From Desulfobulbaceae bacterium (GTDB lineage Bacteria > Bacteroidota > Ignavibacteria > Kapaibacteriales > UBA2268), in contig JAGXRP010000046.1 of assembly GCA_018335795.1 (NCBI GenBank), positions 1 to 58,563 on the forward strand: a stretch of 58,563 bases of DNA, in the 5' to 3' direction. Below, piece after piece: positions 37,714 to 47,383 of this stretch. Position 1 is the stretch's first letter; each line of letters begins with the position of its first letter. The notes below the pieces were generated by a model. It had not been told where the DNA came from and made no database searches. It saw only the letters and a program-made list of their open reading frames with translations. A program made the position numbers and the translations under genes.

Positions 37714-38274
37714 CTATTTTACGCGTTCCATGTAATTGCCTGTAGCTGTATCAATTTTCACCACATCGCCTTCGTTGATAAAAAGAGGTACATACACCTG
37801 AGCACCAGTTTCGACAGTAGCCGGTTTTAAAGCATTTGTGGCAGTGTCTCCTTTCATTCCAGGTTCAGTATGAATAATTTGAAGTGTTACGCTCGGGGGC
37901 AAATCAACGCCAAGAATAATTGAGCCTTCAAAATTGACTGATACTTCTTGATTTTCTTTTAAAAATCGGATACTATCTCCAATTACCTCTTGCATGACCG
38001 GAATTTGTTCGTAATTTTCTTGGTCCATAAAGACTAAAGAATCGCCATCTTTATATAGATACTGGTATGATTTTTTATCAACTCGCACAAACTCAATTGA
38101 TTCGCCTGCACGAAATCGGTTTTCGGTCAGTTTGCCTGAACGAACGTTTCGCATTTTCACTTGGAAAAAGGCACGGAGATTTCCCGGAGTTCTGTGCTGT
38201 GAATCAAGCACTTGGCATAGTTCGCCATTGTATTTGATATAAGCACCCGGTCTTAAATCTGATGTAGTTCCCAT
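37714..38274 (-). CDS. efp: Elongation factor P (unmodified, PGNLR loop)
   Basis: 186 residues, usual length. Three beta-barrel domains; C-terminal GDTATNALKPATVETGAQVYVP with DTATGNYMERVK is diagnostic. The tip of domain I reads TPGNLRAFF, aligning Asn32 with Lys34 of E. coli EF-P, so the lysylation/arginylation chemistry seen elsewhere cannot apply to that residue. This PGNLR loop is what I recall from Chlorobi-type EF-P. It rescues ribosomes stalled at polyproline. No epmA/epmB or earP near it. Confidence 0.97.
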   Translation of the reverse strand: MGTTSDLRPGAYIKYNGELCQVLDSQHRTPGNLRAFFQVKMRNVRSGKLTENRFRAGESIEFVRVDKKSYQYLYKDGDSLVFMDQENYEQIPVMQEVIGDSIRFLKENQEVSVNFEGSIILGVDLPPSVTLQIIHTEPGMKGDTATNALKPATVETGAQVYVPLFINEGDVVKIDTATGNYMERVK

Positions 38275-38405
38275 TTTTCGATTACATATTATTTACAAAA
38301 TTTATATCTATGCCAAGAAGTTTGAACATCGGTTTTATTTTGTATAAAATGTTCAAAAAGTCAATCAGTTGATAAAATTCAAGTAGATTTGAAATGATTA
38401 ACCTA

Positions 38406-38699
38406 TTAACCGAAATAATCCTTACCCAAATAATCTAATGTATAAGAAATTGTATTCATTCCGAATGGGTTGTGACCAATGATTTTCTTAATAAAGTTCT
38501 TTTTCTCAAGCCATGATAAATTAAGGCTGATTTCTTGGTCGCTATATTTAGAGAGTTTTTCATGAATTGAAATCACTTCTCGCATTTCGTCTCTTAGGTA
38601 GTGAAGAATATCAACGTCACATTGATTTAATTTCACAGGTTTAATGGGTTCTTTTGCAGGCTTCCCTGCATAACCCTTTTTCTTGGCAGCAAACATCAT
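38406..38699 (-). CDS. Small basic protein with winged-helix-like C-terminus
   Basis: 97 residues. A Lys/Pro-rich N-terminus (AAKKKGYAGKPAKEPIKPVK) is followed by a ~65-residue helical domain, CDVDILHYLRDEMREVISIHE then YSDQEISLNLSWLEKKNFIKK and ISYTLDYLGKDYF, the pattern of a small wHTH regulator (helix-helix-recognition, then wing). Not identified further. Located between efp and the GH3 gene in a 543-bp interval, which holds only this ORF. Start could be the second Met. Confidence 0.6.
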   Translation of the reverse strand: MMFAAKKKGYAGKPAKEPIKPVKLNQCDVDILHYLRDEMREVISIHEKLSKYSDQEISLNLSWLEKKNFIKKIIGHNPFGMNTISYTLDYLGKDYFG

Positions 38700-38817
38700 T
38701 CGTCTTTTTATTAACTGAAAATAAATAAAGTACTAACTTATTATTGATTTGTACTAAGCGAAATTAATCAAATTCAACAATATTTCAAAAAAAAGTTGAA
38801 AATTTTTTAGATTAATA

Positions 38818-39951
38818 TCAATTTATCAAATATTGAGATTTCAGTTTCATGATTCTATCATAGGAAATCTTGATTCGCTCTCGCGAAATTTTTCCGTTTT
38901 TGACCAAATCAATTATTATTTTATGGGCTTTATCAGCGATAATTTCATCATATATAAGATTGTTAGCAAAAATGATAATATCCGAACCGGCTAAGATAGT
39001 TAATTCGATTGCATTTTCAAGTCCGTAGTGTTCAGTAATGGATTTCATGTTCATATCATCAGTTATTACCACACCATCAAAATTTAATTGCTCACGCAAA
39101 ATTCCTGTAATGATATTTTTCGAGAGAGTTGCAGGATATCGGGCATCAAGATTGGAATTGAAAACGTGTGCTGTCATAACCACATCTGCCTTATCCAAGT
39201 CAATGAGTTGTCTGTAAGGTTCGAGTTCGATGTTCTGCCAAGTCGAAGTAACATCAGTAAACCCAAGATGAGAGTCTGATTGGGCGCTACCATGACCCGG
39301 AAAATGCTTCAATGTTGTGATGATTTTTTTCTTGCGATGCTCATTAATCAAAATTGCCGAATTGCGAACAACAACATCTGGTGATGCGGAAAAACTTCGC
39401 TCTATTGCTCCAATTGCAGGGCTTTCGGGATTAATATTCAAATCAACTACCGGCGCAAGATTTTGATTGAATCCGGCTTCACTAAGAGTTTTAGCTGTTA
39501 ATTGACCAAAAAGAGTTGTCAAAAATTCACTATCGGATTCACCAAGATATTGTTGCGAAACGGTCTCAGGAAAACCAAAAAATTCATTCAACCTTGCAAC
39601 GTATCCACCTTCTTGGTCAACAGCAATTAGTAATCGTATTTTAGCATAAGATTGTAATTGCGAATTAAGTATTTTTACTTGCCAAGGAGATTGAATATTT
39701 CTAATGCCGCTACCGATAGCAACATCACGACTAAACAGTACCACACCACCTACACGACCATTTTTGATTTGTTGAGCGATTTGCGAATTATCATCAATTT
39801 CCAATCCTCTGAACCCGACCATGAGCATTTGCCCAACCCATTCATCAAGCTCTTCGTCTGAAGTATTGGTAGAGTTGTCTTCGCTACAACTTATTGCAAA
39901 AATTAAGAGAAATATGAGTAAAAGTATTTTCTTGAGCATAAAATATTTCAA
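38818..39951 (-). CDS. Glycoside hydrolase family 3 lipoprotein (NagZ-like)
   Basis: 377 residues. Lipobox FAISC (Cys about residue 22) gives a lipoprotein signal. GH3 N-terminal TIM-barrel signatures are seen: VDQEGGYVARL, KHFPGHGSAQSDSHLG, and VVITDDMNMKSI containing the catalytic nucleophile Asp. The KHFPGHG(x)5SH loop carries the His/Asp dyad characteristic of beta-N-acetylglucosaminidases. E. coli NagZ is cytoplasmic; this one is predicted to be membrane-anchored outside the cytoplasm, so it may recycle or degrade peptidoglycan or chitin fragments. Confidence 0.92.
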   Translation of the reverse strand: MKYFMLKKILLLIFLLIFAISCSEDNSTNTSDEELDEWVGQMLMVGFRGLEIDDNSQIAQQIKNGRVGGVVLFSRDVAIGSGIRNIQSPWQVKILNSQLQSYAKIRLLIAVDQEGGYVARLNEFFGFPETVSQQYLGESDSEFLTTLFGQLTAKTLSEAGFNQNLAPVVDLNINPESPAIGAIERSFSASPDVVVRNSAILINEHRKKKIITTLKHFPGHGSAQSDSHLGFTDVTSTWQNIELEPYRQLIDLDKADVVMTAHVFNSNLDARYPATLSKNIITGILREQLNFDGVVITDDMNMKSITEHYGLENAIELTILAGSDIIIFANNLIYDEIIADKAHKIIIDLVKNGKISRERIKISYDRIMKLKSQYLIN

Positions 39952-39973
39952 AATTTAATCCGAATTTGTAACT

Positions 39974-40001
39974 TTTGTTTGACTAATGTGTCTTAAGTTT
40001 G
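39974..40001 (+). promoter_or_regulatory. Candidate Bacteroidota-type promoter of subtilase gene
   Basis: TAAGTTTG at 39994-40001 fits the TAnnTTTG -7 element of Bacteroidota sigma-ABfr, with TTTG at 39974-39977 as a -33 element. The spacing (16 nt) is shorter than the usual 19-21, so this is tentative. It precedes the ATG at 40029 by 27 bp. Confidence 0.3.
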
Positions 40002-40028
40002 TTTTTACAAAACTAACAATTTAAAAGT

Positions 40029-42899
40029 ATGAAAAAAATTATAATATTTTTGTTTTTTATCTTATATATGCCATCTTTGGCGGAAGAACTGCACCCAGAG
40101 TATTATGCCAACAAAGTGGTTATCAAAATCAAGACCAATAGCGTCGAATCATTGAGCAATGAAACAAAGCAAGTGCTGAATTCGCTTTTGGGGCAATATA
40201 AACATAGAACATTTCTGAATCCTGCACTAATTGAACAACACAACTTGCGTCATAATGATAACTTGATGAGTTTGGGCGGTGGAAGCAATGTTACTTCTCC
40301 CATTCACAGAATACTTGTCTTTGAATACACTTCACCAATTGACCCATTAGTCGCAGCAAAGAAAATTTCAAATTTATTTGAAATCGAATACGCAGAGCCA
40401 ATTTTCATCAGGCAATTTGCTGATTTGCCAAATGATTCATTGCTTTTAGAACAATATATGCTTCCACTGATTGGAGTAATACCTGCATGGGAAATTATGG
40501 ATTCGACTGATTCTGACACTATAGTAGTGGCAGTAGTTGATACAGGTGTTGATTATTTACACGAAGATTTGCTTGGCACATTATACATCAATCCGGGAGA
40601 AGACGGATTGGACAATGAAGGGAATGACAAAAGAACAAACGGAATTGATGATGATGAGAATGGATTTGTAGATGATTTCATGGGTTGGGATTTTGGGAGC
40701 AACTCGGACGAGAGCGGGTTTGACAACGACCCAAAGCCGGGGCACGCTCACGGTACTCACGTAGCGGGAATTATCGCTGCAATTCGCAATAACGAAAAAG
40801 GGATAGCAGGAATCATGAACAAAGTAAAAATCATGCCTGTAAAGATAGGCTATGACTCGCAATTCAGCCGAACTTTGGTTAATGGTTACGATGGAGTATT
40901 GTATGCTGCTATGAATGGTGCCCAGGTCATAAATTGTAGTTGGGGCGGTGGTGGATTTTCTGAAGCCGAGCAAGAAGTAATTGACGCTGCAAATACCTAC
41001 GGTTGCGTAATTGTAGCCGCTGCGGGCAATAATGCGGTCGAATCTTCATTTTACCCAGCTGCTTATGACGGAATCATCTCGGTGGCTTCTTCCACCGCAT
41101 TAGACCAAAGGTCGGGGTTCTCGAATTTCCATTCCACAGTTGATATTTCAGCGCCGGGTACTCAAATTATGTCAACGATACCAATTGATATATATACTTC
41201 ATGGGACGGCACTTCAATGGCATCGCCCGTAGTTGCAGCTTGCGCTGCAGTTGTCAGGAGTATGTTCCCTGAATATTCAAACAAAGAAGTCGCTGAAGTA
41301 CTAAAAGCTACATCGGATAATTTTTATGACAAAAATACATTCTATATCGGGAAACTTGGTGCCGGCAGAGTAAATTTGCTAAACGCCATTACCAAAAAAG
41401 ACCCAAAATGGGTTTCGCTTCATACTACGGAAGTAATTGATGAAGATGGCGATGATATCGTATCGCCCGGAAATTTAATATCAATCAATTTGACTTTGAG
41501 CAATTACTTGGCAGATGTTGATTCGGTTTACATCAAAGCCTATGCAGAAACTTTTAATGCCGAAATGCTTGTTGATAGCGTTTGGGTAGGCACAATACTC
41601 AAGAATTCAATTGTAGGTGCAGGTCAATCCTTACGTTTGCGGATACCTGACGATATTCCGATCAATCATAGATTTAATGTGCGAATCCAAATCACTCGCG
41701 ACGGCTATTTCACAAATGTAAATGCTATCGAACTAATGGCTCGTCCATCATGGCGGACTCTTAAAACCAATAAATTGAAAGCGACGGTAACAAGTCAAGG
41801 TAATGTTGCATATAACGATTTCCCGAATAATCAGATGGGAGAAGGTTTTGCGTGGAATCAATCATCAGGTATGCTGTTTGAAGGTGCATTGATGATAGCT
41901 GCAGATAGTTCTATGGTAGCAAACGTTGCCCGAGGTGCAAGCGGAAATAATGCTAATCGCCACTTTGAAATCGTAAAATCAATCGAATTTGTTGAAAGAA
42001 CTGAGGAAGTAAATCACACTTATACGGAATTCAAAGAAAAGTTGGATTCAGTCATGGTGGGTGTTTCCGTGCTTAATAACGCATTTATATTAAGCTCGGA
42101 AGGTCTTCGAGATGCACTCGTTTTGAATTACGATGTGATTAACCAATCGGGTCTCTATCGCGATTCATTGTTTGTGGCAATGTATTTCGATTGGGATATT
42201 GGTCCTGGTGGTTCTAATAATGTTGCAAAATGGGATTCAGACAATGAATTCGGCTATGTTCAAAATATTGCAAATGAAAGCTATCCGCTAGCTGCCGTGA
42301 AAATGCTAAATCAAGGCGAGAATAATTTCTATGCAATTGATAATGACGGCACAAGCGAAGATAATTTCGGTGTTTACGACGGATTTAGCACTAAAGAAAA
42401 ATGGTATATGATGAGCAATGGTATTGCAAGAGCAGAATCGGGAGTGAAAGATGTTAGTATGGTGATTGGTTCAGGACCGCTCAGAGTGAGACCTGATGAC
42501 ACTGTAAGAGTAACTTTCGTTGTATTTGCAAATGCGGATTATGAAGCACTCGTTAATACTTCAAAAGATATTAAGTCATTATTACCAATGAAAATAAACC
42601 CTGATGGAGCCTTTAATTCTCGTCCAAAAAATGCTTTCATTCATAAAATTTATCCGAATCCCTCGACCGGCAACCAAGTCAATATCGAATTCGCAGTGAC
42701 TGAATCAAACTTAATAACTATTGATGTAATTGATATTACAGGCAAACAAGTCAAAGAGCTAATCACAATTTCGGGAAATAAATTCTCGGAGTATTATTTG
42801 TACAGTTTCAACGCAAGCGAATTGGCTATCGGTAAATATTTCGTCCGATTGGCAAGCGTTTCCACGACTGACGTTTATCCATTTGTAATCGAAAGATAA
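40029..42899 (+). CDS. Secreted subtilisin-like serine protease (S8) with T9SS sorting domain
   Basis: 956 residues. Signal peptide, an I9-like propeptide region (~residues 25-130), then the S8 domain with the triad Asp171 (VVDTGVDYLHEDL), His241 (HAHGTHVAG) and Ser396 (GTSMASP), and oxyanion Asn in AAAGNN. An acidic insert at residues 189-225 (NEGNDKRTNGIDDDENG) looks like a calcium-binding loop. Beta-rich domains follow; the C-terminus has KIYPNPSTGNQVNIEF and ASELAIGKYFVRL, the Por sorting domain. Predicted to digest extracellular protein. Possible promoter at 39974. Confidence 0.93.
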   Translation: MKKIIIFLFFILYMPSLAEELHPEYYANKVVIKIKTNSVESLSNETKQVLNSLLGQYKHRTFLNPALIEQHNLRHNDNLMSLGGGSNVTSPIHRILVFEYTSPIDPLVAAKKISNLFEIEYAEPIFIRQFADLPNDSLLLEQYMLPLIGVIPAWEIMDSTDSDTIVVAVVDTGVDYLHEDLLGTLYINPGEDGLDNEGNDKRTNGIDDDENGFVDDFMGWDFGSNSDESGFDNDPKPGHAHGTHVAGIIAAIRNNEKGIAGIMNKVKIMPVKIGYDSQFSRTLVNGYDGVLYAAMNGAQVINCSWGGGGFSEAEQEVIDAANTYGCVIVAAAGNNAVESSFYPAAYDGIISVASSTALDQRSGFSNFHSTVDISAPGTQIMSTIPIDIYTSWDGTSMASPVVAACAAVVRSMFPEYSNKEVAEVLKATSDNFYDKNTFYIGKLGAGRVNLLNAITKKDPKWVSLHTTEVIDEDGDDIVSPGNLISINLTLSNYLADVDSVYIKAYAETFNAEMLVDSVWVGTILKNSIVGAGQSLRLRIPDDIPINHRFNVRIQITRDGYFTNVNAIELMARPSWRTLKTNKLKATVTSQGNVAYNDFPNNQMGEGFAWNQSSGMLFEGALMIAADSSMVANVARGASGNNANRHFEIVKSIEFVERTEEVNHTYTEFKEKLDSVMVGVSVLNNAFILSSEGLRDALVLNYDVINQSGLYRDSLFVAMYFDWDIGPGGSNNVAKWDSDNEFGYVQNIANESYPLAAVKMLNQGENNFYAIDNDGTSEDNFGVYDGFSTKEKWYMMSNGIARAESGVKDVSMVIGSGPLRVRPDDTVRVTFVVFANADYEALVNTSKDIKSLLPMKINPDGAFNSRPKNAFIHKIYPNPSTGNQVNIEFAVTESNLITIDVIDITGKQVKELITISGNKFSEYYLYSFNASELAIGKYFVRLASVSTTDVYPFVIER

Positions 42900-43622
42900 T
42901 TATTTAACTATAAAAGCAACTTGGAAGTAATTGTTTACAGCAGCGATTATTTCAGTTTCTATTCGGAATGCTTTTGTAAATTCCATATATGCTTTGAATT
43001 CATGCATCGGCACCCCGAATTCGTCAAAAATGATAATGTCATCTTTGCGTAAAAGGTGTGCCATAGAAGTAAGCACAAACAAAGTTGAAGTGTATAAATC
43101 GGCATCAATATGGATTACTTTGCGTCTTTCATTTTTGTAATTTTGAAGAAAAACCGGCAATGTGTCTTGGAATAGTCCGACTAAAAAATCAGCTCTATTG
43201 TCATTGATTTCGGGTAATTTCCCATCAGCGGACATATCACCTTTTTTGAACAAATTCCAATCTTCAGGAAGACCTTCGAAAGTATCGAATCCATAGAATC
43301 GCGAATCTGCATTGTTATTATTTCCAGCCCACCATTTGAATGTTCTGCCATAAGCCACTCCAAATTCGAGATAATCAATCGGGCAATCTAAAGCGTACTT
43401 TTTCATGATAAAGTCGAAAAGCTCAAATCTTCTGCCTGTACCGAAGTTTGGATTGAAAAAGTCATCTAATTCGGGCTTGATAATCGAAGCTCTCCAACGC
43501 GAAAATTCATTCAAATAAGACAAATTGAACATAAAACCATTCATTAAGCCGAAAATTTTGTGTAATTTCAGCTTCAAAAAGATTGCCTTCGTTTTACGAA
43601 TGAAAAATAATTTTACTTTCAT
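42900..43622 (-). CDS. TylF-family SAM-dependent methyltransferase
   Basis: 240 residues. Motif I is seen in DYLEFGVAYGRTFKWW and the following motif in FYGFDTFEGLPEDW, plus KVIHIDADLYTST and IIIFDEFG, which characterise the macrocin O-methyltransferase (TylF/MycF) group. In this group SAM and Mg2+ are used to O-methylate sugars; in Bacteroidota many homologues lie in glycan or surface-polysaccharide loci. No glycan-synthesis genes are adjacent here. Stop of the subtilase gene and of this gene abut (convergent). It is downstream of topA on the same strand, with 5 bp between. Confidence 0.85.
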   Translation of the reverse strand: MKVKLFFIRKTKAIFLKLKLHKIFGLMNGFMFNLSYLNEFSRWRASIIKPELDDFFNPNFGTGRRFELFDFIMKKYALDCPIDYLEFGVAYGRTFKWWAGNNNNADSRFYGFDTFEGLPEDWNLFKKGDMSADGKLPEINDNRADFLVGLFQDTLPVFLQNYKNERRKVIHIDADLYTSTLFVLTSMAHLLRKDDIIIFDEFGVPMHEFKAYMEFTKAFRIETEIIAAVNNYFQVAFIVK

Positions 43623-43627
43623 ATTTT

Positions 43628-45967
43628 TTATTTCTTTTTTGCGACACGTGTTTTTGGCTTTACAACAGCTTTATCGAGTAATTCTTTACATTCTTCGAGA
43701 GTCAAATCAGCAGGATTCTTGTCTTTCGGAACTCTGGCGTTTTTCTTGCCGTCAGTAACATAGGGACCGAATTTTCCATTTAGCACTTTGATTGAATCAT
43801 CGTTTTCAAATTCTTTCAAAGTATTAGCTTTTTTGGCATCAGCTTTAGCTTCAATTCTAATAATTGCTTCTTCGAGCGTTATTTCATGAATCTCTTCCTC
43901 TTTAATAGAGACGAAGATTTTATCATGTTTGAGATATGGTCCGAAACGTCCTATTTGAGCTGAGATTTCGATACCATTTGAATCAACTCCGATTATACGC
44001 GGCAAATCGAATGCCTTCAAAGCCTCTTCGAGGGTGATTTGGTCAATCCTCGAATTTTTCGGCATTTTAGCGAATCTCGGCTTATCCTCATCATCAGATT
44101 CGCCGATTTGCAACATTGGTCCGTATCTGCCTATTCGGGCAATAATTGGTTTGCCTGTTTTCGGGTCATTCCCCAAAACACGATTTTCGACAGCATCAGT
44201 ACGTTTAATATCTTGAGAGGCTTCGATAGTCTTGTGGAATTTGCCATAAAAGCCCTGAATCATCTTTTGCCAAGTTTTTTTCCCTTTAGCAATATCGTCA
44301 AATTCGCTTTCTACCTTAGCAGTAAAATTGAAATCCACAATTACGGGAAAGAATTTCATCAGAAAGTCATTTACGACCATTCCGATGTCAGTCGGGAATA
44401 ACTTAGATTTTTCAGCACCGGTAATTTCAGTTTTCTGTTCGGATTTTAAGCCATTGCGTGTCAAATTGAAATATGAATAAGTTCGCTGCTTACCTTCTTT
44501 GTCTTTCTTTTCGACATATTCTCTATCTTGAATTGTTGAGATAGTAGGAGCATAAGTCGAAGGGCGACCAATACCGAGTTCTTCCAATTTCTTCACAAGG
44601 CTTGCTTCCGTGTATCTCGGAGGCGGATTTTTGAAAGTTTCACGTGAAGTAATTGAAGAATAATCAACTATTTGCCCTTTGGCAAGTGGTGGTAATATTT
44701 TTGTTTCGTCATCGATACCGTTTTCATCGTCGCTTGATTCAAAGTATAACTTCAAAAAGCCGTCAAATTTGATTACTTCACCTGTCGCAACGAAAACATT
44801 ATTATCGTTAGATATTTCAATATTAGCTGTAGTGCGTTCAAGTTCAGCATCAGCCATTTGGGAAGCCATTGTACGTTTCCAAATCAAATCATACAATCGC
44901 ATCATGTTGGAATCGCCCTTGATTACCGATTTAGACATATCTGTCGGACGAATTGCTTCGTGAGCTTCTTGAGCCGAAGCTGATTTTGTCTTGTAATGGC
45001 GAAGATGGAAATATTTACTGCCATATTCGGCACTAATTACTTTTTTTGCTTGTTCGAGAGCAGAGTCAGCTAAATTGAGCGAATCTGTCCTCATATATGT
45101 TATAAATCCACTTTCGTACAATTTTTGTGCTACTACCATCGTTTGTTTCACGGAAAAACTCAATTTACGGGATGCTTCCTGTTGCAATGTTGAGGTTGTA
45201 AATGGAGCAGATGGAGTTCGTTTTGATGGTTTAACAACTACGTCTGTTATTTTAAAATCGGAATTGCGAATTTTTTCTAAGAATGCTTTTGCTTTGTCGA
45301 AATCTTCAAAACGTTTCTTTAGTTCAGCTTTGAATTTCTTTCCTTCTTCCGAAATGAATTCGCCAACAACACGATAATTCGGTTCAGATTCGAATGCGTC
45401 AATTTCGCGTTCACGTTCTACAATTACTCTAACTGTGACGGATTGTACACGACCGGCAGAAAGACCTTTTTTGACTTTTCTCCACAAAACGGGTGATAGT
45501 TCATATCCCACAAGTCGGTCAAGTACACGACGTGCTTGTTGGGCATCAATCAAATTTTTATCTAAGGAACGAGGATTCTCGATTGCATTAAGAATGGCAG
45601 TTTTAGTAATTTCGTGAAAAACGATACGATTCGTTTTTTTGTCACTGAGCTTCAAAGTTTCGAAAAGATGCCAAGCAATAGCCTCACCTTCACGATCCTC
45701 GTCCGTAGCCAACCACACTGTTTCGGCTTGCTTAGCCAATTTTTTCAATTCTGTGACAACTTTTTGTTTATCTTGATTCACTTCGTATGTAGGTTTAAAG
45801 CCGTTTTCGATGTCAATTCCCATATCTTTTTTGGGCAAATCTCTGATATGCCCCACGCTTGAAGCCACATAAAAATCTGAACCAAGAATTTTTTCAATTG
45901 TTTTTGCTTTAGATGGTGACTCCACAATCACCAAGGATTTAAAATTGCTTTCAACTGTTTTAGCCAT
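43628..45967 (-). CDS. topA: DNA topoisomerase I
   Basis: 779 residues. Toprim domain (SLVIVESPSKAKTI; DEDREGEAIAWH), catalytic Tyr291 in GFITYMRTDS, plus EAHEAIRPTD and LGIGRPSTYAPTI. The C-terminus lacks Cys4 zinc fingers and instead has three glycine-aromatic repeats (RIGRYGPMLQIG, QIGRFGPYLKHD, NGKFGPYVTDG) followed by a short basic tail KPKTRVAKKK. This zinc-free form is common in Bacteroidota-like genomes. It relaxes negative supercoils. Single ATG at 45967. Confidence 0.97.
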   Translation of the reverse strand: MAKTVESNFKSLVIVESPSKAKTIEKILGSDFYVASSVGHIRDLPKKDMGIDIENGFKPTYEVNQDKQKVVTELKKLAKQAETVWLATDEDREGEAIAWHLFETLKLSDKKTNRIVFHEITKTAILNAIENPRSLDKNLIDAQQARRVLDRLVGYELSPVLWRKVKKGLSAGRVQSVTVRVIVEREREIDAFESEPNYRVVGEFISEEGKKFKAELKKRFEDFDKAKAFLEKIRNSDFKITDVVVKPSKRTPSAPFTTSTLQQEASRKLSFSVKQTMVVAQKLYESGFITYMRTDSLNLADSALEQAKKVISAEYGSKYFHLRHYKTKSASAQEAHEAIRPTDMSKSVIKGDSNMMRLYDLIWKRTMASQMADAELERTTANIEISNDNNVFVATGEVIKFDGFLKLYFESSDDENGIDDETKILPPLAKGQIVDYSSITSRETFKNPPPRYTEASLVKKLEELGIGRPSTYAPTISTIQDREYVEKKDKEGKQRTYSYFNLTRNGLKSEQKTEITGAEKSKLFPTDIGMVVNDFLMKFFPVIVDFNFTAKVESEFDDIAKGKKTWQKMIQGFYGKFHKTIEASQDIKRTDAVENRVLGNDPKTGKPIIARIGRYGPMLQIGESDDEDKPRFAKMPKNSRIDQITLEEALKAFDLPRIIGVDSNGIEISAQIGRFGPYLKHDKIFVSIKEEEIHEITLEEAIIRIEAKADAKKANTLKEFENDDSIKVLNGKFGPYVTDGKKNARVPKDKNPADLTLEECKELLDKAVVKPKTRVAKKK

Positions 45968-46135
45968 GTTTGATTTTCTGTTTTTTTAAATACAATTTGT
46001 CATAATAAGAATTAGGTTTTACGTATTACTCATATTAGAATTGCAAATCGAAATAAAAAGTAACACTAAAGGTTCAGAAATTACGTTCAAAATGCTATTG
46101 ATCATTTATAATTTAAAAATATATTAGGAAAATTT

Positions 46136-46687
46136 ATGAGTTTATTAGTAGGAAAAAAAGCACCGGATTTCAGAGGGAAAGCGGTAATTGGCGGTAATGC
46201 AGACTTGCTTACGCCTGACAACGCCTTTGTCGAAATATCAATTGATGATTATAAAGGTAAGTGGGTTGTACTTTTTTTCTATCCATTGGATTTCACATTT
46301 GTTTGCCCAACTGAAATAGAAGATTTCGGGTTACAATATGATAAATTCAAAGAATTGAATTGCGAAGTAATCGCATGCTCGACTGACAGCCACTATTCGC
46401 ACTTGGCTTGGCGCTCATCACACAATAGTTTGAAGAATCTACCCTATCCGATGCTTGCTGATTTCACTCGCAAAATAGCAACTAATTACGAAGTTTTGAA
46501 AGAAGAAACCGGCTATGCACTTCGCGGATTATACATAATCAATCCCGATGGCGATTTGGTTTATTCCGTTATACATCCCGAAGCGGTCGGTCGCAACACA
46601 CTCGAAGTACTCAGAGTTTTAGAAGCATTGCAAAGTGGCAAACAAACACCTTGCAATTGGAATCCCGGCGAAAAAACTTTAAACTAA
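46136..46687 (+). CDS. Typical 2-Cys peroxiredoxin (AhpC/Prx1-like)
   Basis: 183 residues. Peroxidatic Cys57 in FTFVCPTEIEDF; resolving Cys near residue 173 in TPCNWNPGE; YPLDFTF and HLAWRSS/PYPMLAD (the LGGL-equivalent) are conserved. Reduces hydroperoxides; reductant could be thioredoxin (trxA at 20865) or AhpF, not seen here. Start codon preceded by TTAGGA; 168 bp separate it from topA (divergent). Confidence 0.95.
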   Translation: MSLLVGKKAPDFRGKAVIGGNADLLTPDNAFVEISIDDYKGKWVVLFFYPLDFTFVCPTEIEDFGLQYDKFKELNCEVIACSTDSHYSHLAWRSSHNSLKNLPYPMLADFTRKIATNYEVLKEETGYALRGLYIINPDGDLVYSVIHPEAVGRNTLEVLRVLEALQSGKQTPCNWNPGEKTLN

Positions 46688-46715
46688 TCATCCGATAATT
46701 TATCAGGAGTCTCTT

Positions 46716-47345
46716 ATGCGATTGTCAATTTTTAATGTAGCCCTGCTATCATTGTTAGTTTTAACAGCTTGTTCGAAAAAGGAGGAGGAGCCTATTCCAG
46801 AACCTATCATCAAGGCAGAGCAGCGAACATATTCTGAATCTGAAAAGCGCTATATGGCAATTGGCGACAGCATAACAAATTTAGTATCGGAAAAATTAAA
46901 AGCCGAATTGATGAAAGCAATCAGCGAAGGCGGATACGAGAATGCAATTCAGTTTTGTAATATCAATGCTTTGCCGTTCACATCCAAAGTTGTGGACGGC
47001 ACAGGCATGACGATTAAACGTGTATCGGCTGATTACCGAAACCCTCAGAACAAACCTGATGATTTGGAGGACGGTGTGCTTTTCGATTACACTTACGACG
47101 AGCATGTCGGTGAAGTCCCACAGCCATTGCTAATGAAAGCTGATGGCAAATTGCATTATTTCAAACCAATAATTGTGCAAAGCTTTTGCTTGAGTTGTCA
47201 CGGCACTCCGGGAGAAGAATTAAATGCAGATTTGTATAAAAAGATTAAGGAACTATATCCCGATGACTTAGCTACCCGATATAAATCAGGGCATTTGCGC
47301 GGCGCTTTTCATTTAGTTTTTGGGGATGAGGGGGAAAAGGAGTAG
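46716..47345 (+). CDS. DUF3365 (Tll0287-like) heme lipoprotein
   Basis: 209 residues. Lipobox LTAC (Cys about residue 19) marks an exported lipoprotein. A DUF3365/Tll0287-like domain follows: EGGYENAIQFCNINALPF, IKRVSADYRNPQNKPDD, and a CLSCHG motif that would bind one c-type heme, with SGHLRGAF near the end. It probably lies in the periplasm or outer membrane as a redox-sensing or electron-transfer protein (role inferred). It follows peroxiredoxin by 28 bp and may share its transcript. Confidence 0.88.
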   Translation: MRLSIFNVALLSLLVLTACSKKEEEPIPEPIIKAEQRTYSESEKRYMAIGDSITNLVSEKLKAELMKAISEGGYENAIQFCNINALPFTSKVVDGTGMTIKRVSADYRNPQNKPDDLEDGVLFDYTYDEHVGEVPQPLLMKADGKLHYFKPIIVQSFCLSCHGTPGEELNADLYKKIKELYPDDLATRYKSGHLRGAFHLVFGDEGEKE

Positions 47346-47383
47346 ATTTAACATTAGGGATTTAGAAAACGAGAAAAAAAATT

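Noticed and set aside
45968-46135. Small gene between topA and peroxiredoxin
   Set aside because: No start with ribosome site and no open frame of useful length; only AT-rich promoter-like sequence.
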